Below, piece by piece: positions 23,701 through 33,155 of a stretch of 64,000 bases of DNA. Origin of the DNA: Hymenopellis radicata. Lineage: Eukaryota; Basidiomycota; Agaricomycetes; Agaricales; Physalacriaceae. Within the stretch, counting starts at the first letter, position 1. Every line of letters starts with the position of its first letter. A program made the position numbers and the translations under genes. The DNA is taken from positions 1-64,000 of the forward strand of contig JADNRX010000133.1 of the NCBI GenBank assembly GCA_015501595.1. The letters run 5' to 3'. The notes under the pieces were generated by a model. It was not told the DNA's origin, searched no databases, and saw only the letters and a list, made by a program, of their open reading frames with translations.

Positions 23701-25502
23701 CCTTCCGCGTTGACAAGATCTCGATTCGGAAATTCAACTTGGTGCGTTCAGATGTTCTTACTACTTCACATTGACGAGCTGAAACTTCGTCCAGATGTTC
23801 TCCTAATATCCCACGAGTTGCCGCTACATTGTTCGGCTCCTTGCAATTTCAATTCAACAACATTCCAACACCAACTTACGTGTGGCGCCAATTCCGACAT
23901 TTCGCAAATCCAGTTGACAAAGCCAAATTGATGGCCTGGATACAGCGACGTAATAGCCCTCGAATGACCGCTGAATGGATTTGGTCAGATCTGGATCTGG
24001 CCCGAGATATCCTGGGATATAAACCTGGATGAAGTGGGGGTCCACCCATTTCATTCTTTCTTTCCCCCCACTCTCACTCGCCTCTCTCATCCACTACGAC
24101 CGCAATGTCGACGCCGTCGGTCGTCTCTTCAACATCGTCTTGCCGCCCTCATTGGGATCGCGAGCTCGTCATCACGTCCGTCGGGTAGGTCTCTTCCTAC
24201 CGTCATGTTCGAATTTGCGCTCATCACTTGGCGCGTTGCACAGGATGTCGGGACGGCGGGATTAGACTCTTTGATGGATCTTGCCGCCTTCTGCAGAACC
24301 ACTTCGTAACACCGGATGACTCGAACATCAACATGTTCGACTTGACCTGGCCAACACTTGATGGACCTTCAACTCCACGCGGCGCTAGTCAGCGACGATA
24401 GCGACAGGTCACGGTATGTTGGACTTTTCTTCAACCATGTTGGTTGATTTACTGACTTACCTTCAGTCCCTCAAGTTTGCCGAATGTCCTTCAAGACTTG
24501 TCGTTTCCGGCCTTGCCCTCTTCTCATTAGTCTCAGTTGACGTCGATCTAGGTTGACTTCTTTCGACGACGTCAACGTCAATCGGAGACTTGACTGTTGC
24601 TCCTTGTTGCCTCGAAGGTATGTTGATCTTTTTCTTGAATTGTTCTTGACTATTGTTGATGAGGTATCTCTAGTTCCTTTCTGATCTCAAGACGTCGATA
24701 CCTTCGGGCCTAGCCTCGCCGACGACATCCTCTCGGGACGTGTCGCATCGGGTATGTCTACCCTTCCCTTCGTTGTAATTACTAACTACTTTCAGCATTA
24801 ACCTTGAACTGACACTGGTCTGCTCAGACATCTCGCTGAGGTACGCTCTGTTCGTCGTTGTCTTGCTTCTTCGTCGACACTAACTCTCTCGGGCAGACAT
24901 CAACCTCACTTGGCTGTGATGGCCATGCTCACATCGATGCACAGTAAGTCATTGCAACCTTCACGTCTTTCAACATTGACTCGCTCGTCATCAGCTTCAA
25001 CGTTGATGACGACCAAGGCCACCGTTGACGAAGGTCTTTGTCGACGATGCCTTCCTCTCTTCATGCACTGGTATGTTCGTCGACTCTCACTTGTATTCCA
25101 TCTACACTGACTAATCTTCTCAACAGCCTTGACTATGACAACGACGAAGGCCCTCGTCGACGCTGGCCTTGACTTGTGGATGTTGATCGTAGGTACATTC
25201 GCCTGATGATGTTTCTTCTTCGGCTCACGGTTTGCCAGGCTCTGATAGTTATCGTCCACTTGGTAAGTAAGTCGGCTTGGTCTTCATTTGATTTTGTTGA
25301 CTAATCTATTTTCAAGTCGAGCAAGCAAGAGCTGTGTCTTGTTCGTTGACCGCTGTAGCTGTAATCGCGTTGAGTAAGTCTTGTTTCCAGCGGGCATCAT
25401 CGCGCTATCCCATTGACCTTGTTCATCAGCCTCTTTCGTTTATTCGGCTTCGCGCTGTCTGGTCTGCGTGTCTCTATAGCGGATCTTGAGTCCGACACCA
25501 CA
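17781..25502 (+). other. Gene-poor region with repeated exon/intron-like modules
   Basis: No protein family was recognised, but the region is not random. From about 19700 to 22220, divergent repeats of one module occur, with words such as GATCTGGATCTGAGGGA (20198, 21207), GTACGTTAC (20245, 20686, 21699), TTAGGAAATT (about 20730 and 21748) and GTACGTACC (20943, 22013, 22202). From 24410 to 25400 there is a run of consensus introns (GTATGT or GTAAGT, CTGAC or CTAAC, then CAG) of about 45-60 nt around pieces of about 45-130 nt. Neighbouring pieces encode similar peptides such as MTTTKALVDAGL. Stop codons interrupt many candidate frames. It may be the decayed remains of a gene with many micro-exons. 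Confidence 0.4.
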
Positions 25503-25507
25503 GTAAG
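25503..25507. repeat. Target-site duplication of the Gypsy element, left (GTAAG)
   Basis: GTAAG immediately precedes the left LTR and recurs directly after the right LTR at 37449-37453. Five bases is the usual duplication for Ty3/Gypsy integrases. Confidence 0.95.
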
Positions 25508-25660
25508 TGTAAAAGGCCTTGTATGTTCACACAAGAGAACCAGAACCACGTAGATTGGTAGGTTAGAGTATGAACATAAAGGTAAAAGACTAAGGAGCCT
25601 ACAGCTCCTGATTGTACTGTATATACCTGTGGCTATGTAAGGGGAACCTACCCCCTTACA
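25508..25660 (-). repeat. 3' LTR of the Gypsy element
   Basis: 153 bp, TG...CA when read on the minus strand (TGTAAGGGGGTAGG to CCTTTTACA). Base-for-base comparison with 37296-37448 showed no difference. Confidence 0.95.
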
Positions 25661-25670
25661 CACCCCCCCT
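25661..25670 (-). promoter_or_regulatory. Polypurine tract
   Basis: On the minus strand AGGGGGGGTG lies directly against the 3' LTR. This is the expected position and composition of the plus-strand DNA priming site. Confidence 0.8.
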
Positions 25671-25789
25671 AGATTCCTTCAAGGGATCTAAGAAAGAAAA
25701 AAATTCAAAAAAAATTCAGTGTATAGTAAAAGAAATCAGTAGTAAAAGAAATCAGCATATAGTAAAGGAATCCACATAAAATAAACTGC

Positions 25790-27483
25790 TTACGGCCCCA
25801 CCAAAAGGTCCTCGAATGGGCCCGATATGTCATCCTGCGAAGACGCGCGCTCTGAAGCCAGCTCAGCCATCTCCGCGTCGTACGTCTCTCGACGACAATG
25901 GCGGAACACCGGATGCTCTCCAAATAACACCCAATCCTGCTTCTGCAATGCAAATCGGTCGAAGCGATCCTCCTTCCGTGGCGCATATGCCTCGCCCTCG
26001 ACAATTCCCAAAACACGCTCCTGGTCGTGCGGGGACAAAACAATCCAAGTATTGAATGACTCGTGCACCTGCGGCTCGCCGTACTGACGAATGCATCGAA
26101 GGCGGTCATTATCGATCCTAATCCACATTTCCAAGTCATCCGTCGCCGTCCTGAGCATGTGGTCGATGTACCTCAATGCCCAAGGGTACAATGTTGACAA
26201 AAATTCCACCGTAAACCCATTCTCCAGAAAGAGGTAAACGAGCGTGGCCTCTCGAATCATCTGCCGGTGGCCCAGAATAAGTCGTCGAAGAGTGACCGGC
26301 GCGTTTGTACCGTGAGCCAAGGGCGATTCAGGGTGCCTCGCATTGTGCTTCGCAACAAGCTCCAGCAACGCATGAGGACACGCAAGCAGCCGAACGAACC
26401 AGATTGCAAAAAAGCGCTGAGCCTCATCGGGAGCGGCGACGAAAGTACCGTCAGGCCGACGGACATATGGGGAAAGGTGTTCAAAGACACACTGAGCGTA
26501 GACACAAGGCGTATACTGTCGGAACGCCGTATCCATTGCCATGCCAGGGCGAAAACCGGAAGTCCCAGGCGCACCCAATGCAGCTGTCCATCGAGCAATA
26601 GTATATGTCGTAAAATGGTCCTTGTGTGTATTGAAAGCGTTCGGCTTGACTGCTGCGAAGTTTCTCCCATCATGCTGAGGATGGCGGAAAGACGCGAACA
26701 AGTCGCTGTCATCGAAAGCGCGCAGGACGTCACGTCGATGGGCATCGACGTACCGGAGCGCAAGCGCCGTCGTGACATCAATGATGTGGGGCACCATACG
26801 CGTTGACGCCACAAACATATGCCCCAGAAGACCCAGCTTCCGCCGTGTAGCGGTCGTCGCGGGAAACTTGGCGATGTTCTCCAGACCATCGTTCAACTCC
26901 TCTGGCGTCAACGGAAAACCATTTGGCCATCCAGAGCGGCCAGCGTCCATCTCCCACACACCACCATGAACAAAGCGGGAATGCGCAGCTACAGCCTGAG
27001 GCCCATGGTAAACAGCATTGACGTCGCGCTGCAAGAAGACACGAGGATGCTTCAGAGCTCCTCCGTAACCCGCATCGCGATAAACCCGGTCACCGTCTAG
27101 ACGTGCAATCAAAGGCGATATAACGGGCGGCGCACGAGGTGTGGCAGTATCGTCGTCCACAAGAGAGGCGAAGCGGTTCCCAGCTGGGATCCAGTCATCC
27201 AAAAGGCCACTGGAAACACCGATGTCCTCCTCGACAATAGGCGCCGGCACAGAAGCCGTGCACTCATAGGCCTCTATAATGGCATCATTCGTCGGATTGT
27301 CCTCCATACGAAAATACAGCTCCTCCCGACGTATAAGCCCTTCCTCCAAGGGAACCCCTGGCGACAATGTTGGGAAACGTGCGTCAACGGACGCGGCCAT
27401 CTGGGCCTGCGTGTGAGCATTGCGCGACTTGTTATGCCTCGGTGGCCGCCGGTAGGGGTGCCCGTGTGCCCTAGTCACAGGCG
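25790..27483 (-). CDS. ORF3 of the Gypsy element, unknown accessory protein (main part)
   Basis: An open frame of more than 560 codons lies between pol and the 3' LTR on the coding strand. It is not recognised as a known domain. The protein is hydrophilic to mixed, with no signal peptide or convincing membrane segment, so it does not look like an envelope protein. Notable stretches are GYGGALKHPRVFLQRDVNAV, HGGVWEMDAGRSGWPNGFPL, RRKLGLLGHMFVASTRM and HKDHFTTYTIARWTAALGAP. The end is Ser/Asp/Glu-rich (SERASSQDDISGPFEDLLVG). No ATG is visible at the present 5' end: the frame runs up to the hAT-type insertion at 27492 and continues on its other side (see 28651-28847). Long open frame and coding-like composition argue it was recently functional. 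Confidence 0.7.
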
Positions 27484-27491
27484 TTGAACGA
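27484..27491. repeat. 8-bp target-site duplication of the hAT-type element, left (TTGAACGA)
   Basis: TTGAACGA directly precedes the inverted end and recurs at 28643-28650 after the other end. Eight bases is diagnostic for hAT-type transposition. Confidence 0.93.
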
Positions 27492-28642
27492 TAGAGACCT
27501 CAACGAGTCACCGGGTCACCGAGTCATCTGGTGACTCGACTCGCTTCGGGCACGTCGGTGTTCGCACTCGTGTGACTCGCGAGTCACATACTCGCGAGTC
27601 CGAGCACGAGTCTGAGTATTCATTTTCAGACCGCGAGTCATCACACGATGACTCGCAAATATTTAGATATATATTTAAACTAAATTTACGAATTTTTTGC
27701 AAAGGAAATGGTCCGCAACGTCTCGAGAACGAGACGTGCGCGATTATCCTGCCTGATCCGGCGATCCGGGCCGAGTCCCGAAGCGACGCGTCAGCGTCTG
27801 ATCGAGTGGTATTTCTCTCTTCTCAACCTCCACCACGACCACCACCACCACCCAGGGAGTGACGATTGTCGCTCCCGCTGCTCTGACGATTGTCAGGCAG
27901 CCTGTGAGTGGTGGATTTCGGAATCTGGCTCTGTGCCAGATGTGCTGCTGCTATCTCTGTGACAGCAGCAGACTGGGACAACAACTGGATGGACGACTGG
28001 ACGGTGACGACGACCGGATGGTGACGATGACTGGACCGCGGCGCCGACTCAACGGCGCCAACAGCTTGACCGTGGCAACGGCGCCAACTCAACCGCGCTA
28101 ACAACTTAACCGCCGCAACGGCAACGACTTTACTGCAGCGACGCGGTGACGACTCGACTGCACGATGGCGACTAGATGCCAACAATAGTTTGAGGATGAT
28201 GGGTGGACAATGATGATTGATTGATAAGGAGGAGAATGAAGTACAGTGAGCACCACTCTTCTCTCACCTTCCCACCGCCACTCTGCCACCTTCCCATCCT
28301 CCCACCACCATCACCATCCTCCCACCACTACCACTATCCTCCCACCACCATCACCATCCTCCTACCACCACCCCACCCTACCCTCATGCCCAGCTGACTG
28401 TCCCCGTGCCATTGCCCGGGGATGCTCGCTGTGCATGAATGCTGGGAGGTGATGGACTCGCGAGTACTCGTGAGTATCCGAGATGACTCGGACTCATGGT
28501 GAGTACTCGCGAGTGGACTCACGATGACTTGCGAGTCATCGCGAGTCGAGTCCGACGCGAGTCTGAACTGGAGTTCTTTTTCCGTGAGTACTCACGTTAC
28601 GAGTCGCGAGTCTGACTCGCGTCGGACTCGTTGAGGTCTCTA
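27492..28642. mobile_element. Non-autonomous hAT-type DNA transposon (1151 bp) nested in the Gypsy element
   Basis: The ends are perfect 18-bp inverted repeats, TAGAGACCTCAACGAGTC on the left and its reverse complement on the right. They are flanked by the 8-bp duplication TTGAACGA. TAGAG/CAGRG-type ends and 8-bp duplications are the hAT hallmarks. Both subterminal regions (27510-27660, 28450-28620) are dense in ACTCG/CGAGT words in both directions, as expected for hAT transposase binding sites. The interior contains no credible transposase and includes a CCTCCCACCACC-type simple repeat near 28255-28380, so it depends on a transposase made elsewhere. Confidence 0.93.
28255..28385 (+). repeat. 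CCACCATCACCATCCTCC simple repeat inside the hAT-type element
   Basis: Imperfect tandem copies of CTCCCACCACCATCACCAT-like units occur here. The region has no coding meaning. Confidence 0.8.
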
Positions 28643-28650
28643 TTGAACGA
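28643..28650. repeat. 8-bp target-site duplication of the hAT-type element, right (TTGAACGA)
   Basis: Partner of 27484-27491. Confidence 0.93.
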
Positions 28651-28847
28651 GCAGTACTGGCTGAACCGTTGTAAGGAGGCGGCCCAGCACGAGTAGGCGT
28701 CATATCGACGGGCTCTGTGGACCAATCCGGGACGGGCTAATCATCGTCAAATAACGCAATGTGGGGAAATTTGTCACACACTTCAAAGCTCGTCGCGTTC
28801 AAAACGTGTTCATCATCAGCAGCCCAAAGGCTCGGTGGATCCGCCAT
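28651..28847 (-). pseudogene. Separated 5' part of Gypsy ORF3
   Basis: On the minus strand an ATG at 28703 opens a frame (MTPTRAGPPPYNGSAS) that would run without interruption into the main ORF3 if the insert and one duplicate were absent. The hAT-type element therefore landed inside ORF3, about 20 codons after this ATG. Further upstream the same frame is open back to an ATG at 28847 (MADPPSLWAADDEHVLNA), interrupted once by TAG at 28737-28739. Whether the true start was 28703, or 28847 with a later mutation or readthrough at TAG, cannot be decided from this copy. Confidence 0.6.
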
Positions 28848-29021
28848 GAATAGCAGGCACAGAAACACGTCTACGAGAAAAGACGGGGCGAATCTCGCAG
28901 CAGGGGAACGCCAGCAGTATAAAAGAGAGAACGGAAGCAAATCGACATGGAGGCGGAAGCAAAAGAGGAGTCAGGGCAGCCGATCAGTACCGCGGCTGCA
29001 TTACTCGCTCCAACCCGTCAC

Positions 29022-32000
29022 TCAATGCTTTCTCAACGAGCGCGGATGCTTGACTCCCTGCAAATCTAGGTAAGTCTGTAAGGCTTCTGTGTCTCGCATG
29101 CTCTCTAGTGACTGCCACAGCGTGTCACCATCTGTAAATCGCACATGCAACTCCAGCGTCCTGTTATCCACCCATTGGTGGCCAAGCACTTCGTCAATAA
29201 ACGTCTCGTCGCCCTCCTGAGCCCCAAAATCATAGGGACCAGGGACCAACCGACTAGGAAACAGCGCATCGTCACTCGCGACATGTCTGCGGAGCAAATT
29301 CACGTGGAAAACGGGATGTATTCGACGCGACGTCAAACTCGCAGGCAATTCCAGCTTGTAAGTGCTGGTGTCGGGATAAGCCTCGACAACCTTATACGGC
29401 CCAACAAACAAAGGACGTAATTTCCTCGTCCTGCCCTTCGGAAGATTCAAATTCGTCGTGGACAGGTACACCAAGGCACCGACCTCAATCTGAGGCTCAC
29501 CACTGCGTTTCGCGTTGGCATGGTGCGTCTGAATCACTCGACTCGCAATAATAGCGTCATGAGCAGCGGCTAAATTTGCCAGAGCATCCTGAGCAAACGC
29601 CTTCACACCGCGCGGAACCTCCCTACCATTTGGGATCGTACAAATCATTCGGGGCATGTAGCCACCATTCAATTCAAACGGTGAGTACTTTGCACTAGCC
29701 GAAATACTAGAATTAATCGCAAATTCAGTCATATCGACCTTGTCCAACCAATCCTTTTGACCTGGCGACAATTCGGCACGGAATATCTGTCCAACATTCC
29801 TATTCATCCGTTCAGTCACACCATCTGTCTGAGGATGGAAAGAAGTCGACATTAAGAGCCTAGCGCCAAGCATACGATGTAAGTGACGCCACCATTTCGA
29901 CGTGAATTTCGAGTCGCGATCACTAACAATTGAACTCGGCAGACCATGTAGTCTCACGACCTCGCGACGATAGATCCACGACAACTCGGATGCCTTCATC
30001 TTCGTGTGGACAGGTATGAGATGTACCATTCCAGTCATCCGACAAACAATCACCCATAGGTAGTTAAATCCTTTGACCTCGGGGAATGGCCCAACAAAGT
30101 CCATCCCAATGGACTCCCATGGACGAGTAGGAACCGGCAACGAATGTAACTTTCCCGCGGGTTTCTTATTCGATGGTTTCGTGCGCTGACAAAACTCACA
30201 GCTCACGCAAAATCTCTCCACATCCTTGTACAACCGCGGCCACCAATACCAACGTCGGACGTACTCAGAAGTTCGCTGGGCACCATAATGACCTAGTGTC
30301 CTATGGGCCTGTTCAATCACAAGGCCACGGATACTCTGTTCGCCGTACCCACCTGTCGGTAAGCATAGCGCGTTCTCTTTCGAATTCCGCTTATACCACA
30401 CAAGGCCGTCCTCAACATGGAACAGCCTGTGATCGTCAGGGTTATCGAGGATCTTTCCCAGCAAAGAATCGCACTTGCTAGCGTTTCGCACAGCTGCAGT
30501 GAAAGTATCACTCGGCAAATGACATCTTTCATGCTCACCAACATCGTCGAGCATCTCCTGTACTGTCATGTCACTCCAGTCGGATGCGAACGTGGAATCG
30601 TCTGAGCCATCTGAATGGGTAGAAGCACGCGTCTGTTCGCCGTGCGCCAGTTCTTCAGCCTCGATGTCCCGAATCTCCCGTCTCTCAAGTAACCGCTTAC
30701 TCCTGCGAAGCTCAGCAGCTTGGAGAGCGCGTATTTCGACGGCATTACTCATCACCTCGTTGTAGCGCTGTATAGGCAAATCGTGACCTTGAGGATCAAT
30801 TCGCACGTCAGCACGGACATACTCCTCAGGCGGGTGAACATCCTCCCAAGTATCGTTCTCATAATAACGAGATAAACAGTCGGCAACCTTATTGCTTTCC
30901 CCTTTGACGTACGTAATGTCAAAGTCGAAACGGGACATGTAGTCCGTCCATCTCATCTGACGCGGCGTTAGGTTCTTCTGCGTGTGGAAGAACTCCAGCG
31001 CCTTATGGTCAGTAATGATATGAATACGATACCCAATCAACTTATCTTCCCACTTAAGCAGGGCCTCAAGTATAGCCAGCGTCTCCAGCTCATACACACG
31101 ATAATGCTGCTGCGCCGGTGAGAACTTCTTCGACATGAACCCCGCTGGGCGACTTGCATCCCAAGTAGGTCCCTGACTCAGCATTGCTCCGACCCCATAC
31201 TGAGAAGCGTCGCAGATCAACCATATCGGTTCATCCTTCCTCGGCTCAATGGGACGTAGTATGGGTGTCTTGCAACAGATCTGTTTTATCATCTCAAAGC
31301 ACCGTTGATGAAGCGGCCTCCACAAGAACGGGTGTCCATTTTGGGTCATCGCCATCAACGGGGATGTATACGACGAAATATCAGGTAAAAACGGAGCCAG
31401 ATACTGCACCAACCCGACAAATCTCTGAATGTCATGGTAAGTTCGCGGCGTCCTCCACTCACGGATATGTGCTAACTTATCACCATCTGCGTGTAGACCC
31501 TTATCATCAATTCTATGGCCAAGGCAGTCAACATCCTTTGCGTACAATTCGCATTTAGAACGTTTCATGTACAACTGTTGTTCGCGCAGTCGACTGAGGA
31601 CGACACCGAGATGCGCCTCGTGGTCCTCAATCGAATCAGAAAACACGAAAATATCATCAAGATAAACATGGACAAAATCACCAATGGCATCCCGAAAAAT
31701 TGCAGTCATCAGACGTTGAAACGTAGCAGGCGCGTTACAATCGCCCTGTTGCATCACCTTACTGATGAACGTCCCGCTCACAGACTTAAAACCGGTCTTC
31801 ACCAAATCACGTACAATGATCCGAACTTGCTCATACGCGTCAGATAGGTCGATCTTAGAATGATATTTCGCTCGCGCGACGTCCTCGCGTATCAACTCCT
31901 GGTCAGGCAACGGCGTGACGTCTTTCACAGTGTTGTCATTCCTTTGCCGAAGATCAACAACAGTTCGAAGCTTGCCGTCTTTCTTCGGAACACACAGCAG

Positions 32001-33149
32001 CGGGGCAGCTTGTTCGACAGTACACGCTTCCCACCATCCAGCACGCAAATATCTCCGTGTCTTCTCACGCAATTCATCACGCAGGGAATGCGGGCATCGC
32101 GCAGGTATATGGTAATGGTACTTCTTGCTATCATCAACGAGATTGATTTCATGATTCACCTCTCTCCAGGGCGGCATCTGCTCAGGTACGCCACCCATCA
32201 TGTCGGCGTACTCTTCATACCACTGTTCACGCAGACGAGGAATATCCTCATCGGTCAGATTGACGGCTCGACTCTTGCCTTTCGCCGGAGATGGTACCAC
32301 GGGCGGCTCAATCACAGGCGGGACGTACTCAGGGTGGTGAATCCGAGCCAGGTTGGCTTGCACCATCTGTACCATACTTATCGAATCATCATCATGCATG
32401 AAATCAGGCTTGACTTCCATCTTCATCAGGAGGTTTCGTTTCTCAGGCGAGTATTGTGAACGTGTAAACTCAAAAGGGCCAAGGACATCGGGGCCATTAA
32501 TGCCTGAAATGCCTGACTTCTGTTCCGACTTCTGAGAGTAAAAATCCGGGTAAGTACTCGGGTCATTTTGTCGTCTGTAAAGCGTATATTCCGCCATGCT
32601 ATTGGCCAACGTCGCCAATTCAACAGGCATAGATCTATCTGTCAAGCGACTCTCTATCCCGGGGACGCGAGGCACGCGATCCCAAAAGGTGCCTGTCGAC
32701 GCGTCTCGCTCTTCACGATACTCGGACAAAATCTCACCAAGGATCTGGCGCTCCTCACGTCTCTCATCATCTGCTGTCACAAATGCATCAATCTTCACAG
32801 TTGAAGAAGTCGGCTGACAATAATCACCCAACGGCTGGCTAGGAACACGATAATTGCGTACACGTGACGGCGGTTCCTTCTCGCCACCACAGTCTCGGCT
32901 CATCTGAGTCATTGTTTCACAAGCTGTCTTCTCTCTCTGCCGTCGAATCTCGTTCATGACAGTGGCACCGTCGCCTGCGACCCACTCACTGTATTCATCT
33001 TCAGATAAAAGGAGCGGAATGCCCGCCTCACATGGCAGGCTCTTGAACTCAACCTCATTCGCGTCGTCGTCATCATCATCACAGGACTCGTCCACCTCGA
33101 CGACGCTACTTCGAGGAGGCTTCACTGCCCTGTCTCCACCGCCGGATAG
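29022..33149 (-). CDS. pol: Gypsy pol: reverse transcriptase, RNase H, integrase, chromodomain-like end
   Basis: About 1375 codons are open from just after the gag UGA. Order: an acidic linker, RT with HSKIDLSDAYEQV (near residue 425) and catalytic YLDD (near 488), RNase H with LICDASQYGVGAML and HIITDHKALEF, ending VADCLSRYY. The integrase follows: zinc-binding HRTLGHYGAQR...CEFCQRTK, then DDE core with MDFVGPF (near 1005), SDRDSKF and FHPQTDGVTERMNR. The end (FIDEVLGHQWVDNRTLELHV onward) resembles a chromodomain-type module of chromoviruses. The frame has no ATG for more than 50 codons; its first in-frame codon of start type is GTG. Pol is therefore best made by readthrough of the gag stop. 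No disabling mutation was found. Confidence 0.93.
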   Translation of the reverse strand, partial: LSGGGDRAVKPPRSSVVEVDESCDDDDDDANEVEFKSLPCEAGIPLLLSEDEYSEWVAGDGATVMNEIRRQREKTACETMTQMSRDCGGEKEPPSRVRNYRVPSQPLGDYCQPTSSTVKIDAFVTADDERREERQILGEILSEYREERDASTGTFWDRVPRVPGIESRLTDRSMPVELATLANSMAEYTLYRRQNDPSTYPDFYSQKSEQKSGISGINGPDVLGPFEFTRSQYSPEKRNLLMKMEVKPDFMHDDDSISMVQMVQANLARIHHPEYVPPVIEPPVVPSPAKGKSRAVNLTDEDIPRLREQWYEEYADMMGGVPEQMPPWREVNHEINLVDDSKKYHYHIPARCPHSLRDELREKTRRYLRAGWWEACTVEQAAPLLCVPKKDGKLRTVVDLRQRNDNTVKDVTPLPDQELIREDVARAKYHSKIDLSDAYEQVRIIVRDLVKTGFKSVSGTFISKVMQQGDCNAPATFQRLMTAIFRDAIGDFVHVYLDDIFVFSDSIEDHEAHLGVVLSRLREQQLYMKRSKCELYAKDVDCLGHRIDDKGLHADGDKLAHIREWRTPRTYHDIQRFVGLVQYLAPFLPDISSYTSPLMAMTQNGHPFLWRPLHQRCFEMIKQICCKTPILRPIEPRKDEPIWLICDASQYGVGAMLSQGPTWDASRPAGFMSKKFSPAQQHYRVYELETLAILEALLKWEDKLIGYRIHIITDHKALEFFHTQKNLTPRQMRWTDYMSRFDFDITYVKGESNKVADCLSRYYENDTWEDVHPPEEYVRADVRIDPQGHDLPIQRYNEVMSNAVEIRALQAAELRRSKRLLERREIRDIEAEELAHGEQTRASTHSDGSDDSTFASDWSDMTVQEMLDDVGEHERCHLPSDTFTAAVRNASKCDSLLGKILDNPDDHRLFHVEDGLVWYKRNSKENALCLPTGGYGEQSIRGLVIEQAHRTLGHYGAQRTSEYVRRWYWWPRLYKDVERFCVSCEFCQRTKPSNKKPAGKLHSLPVPTRPWESIGMDFVGPFPEVKGFNYLWVIVCRMTGMVHLIPVHTKMKASELSWIYRREVVRLHGLPSSIVSDRDSKFTSKWWRHLHRMLGARLLMSTSFHPQTDGVTERMNRNVGQIFRAELSPGQKDWLDKVDMTEFAINSSISASAKYSPFELNGGYMPRMICTIPNGREVPRGVKAFAQDALANLAAAHDAIIASRVIQTHHANAKRSGEPQIEVGALVYLSTTNLNLPKGRTRKLRPLFVGPYKVVEAYPDTSTYKLELPASLTSRRIHPVFHVNLLRRHVASDDALFPSRLVPGPYDFGAQEGDETFIDEVLGHQWVDNRTLELHVRFTDGDTLWQSLESMRDTEALQTYLDLQGVKHPRSLRKH

Positions 33150-33155
33150 TCAATT
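33144..33155 (-). promoter_or_regulatory. Probable stop-codon readthrough site between gag and pol (UGA CUA)
   Basis: On the minus strand gag ends ...TCG AAT TGA CTA TCC; the frame on both sides of TGA is the same. UGA followed by CUA is the best-known strong readthrough context in eukaryotic and viral genes. The downstream sequence is G-rich (GGCGGTGGAGACAGGG) and could fold. The element thus appears to control the Gag:Pol ratio by suppression rather than frameshifting. Confidence 0.7.

Noticed and set aside
25790..27483. Gypsy ORF3 as an envelope gene
   Set aside because: No signal peptide, no membrane anchor and no Cys-rich ectodomain, so position alone does not justify env.
27572..28101. 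Open frames inside the hAT-type element
   Set aside because: Short, repeat-derived, and without any transposase motif.
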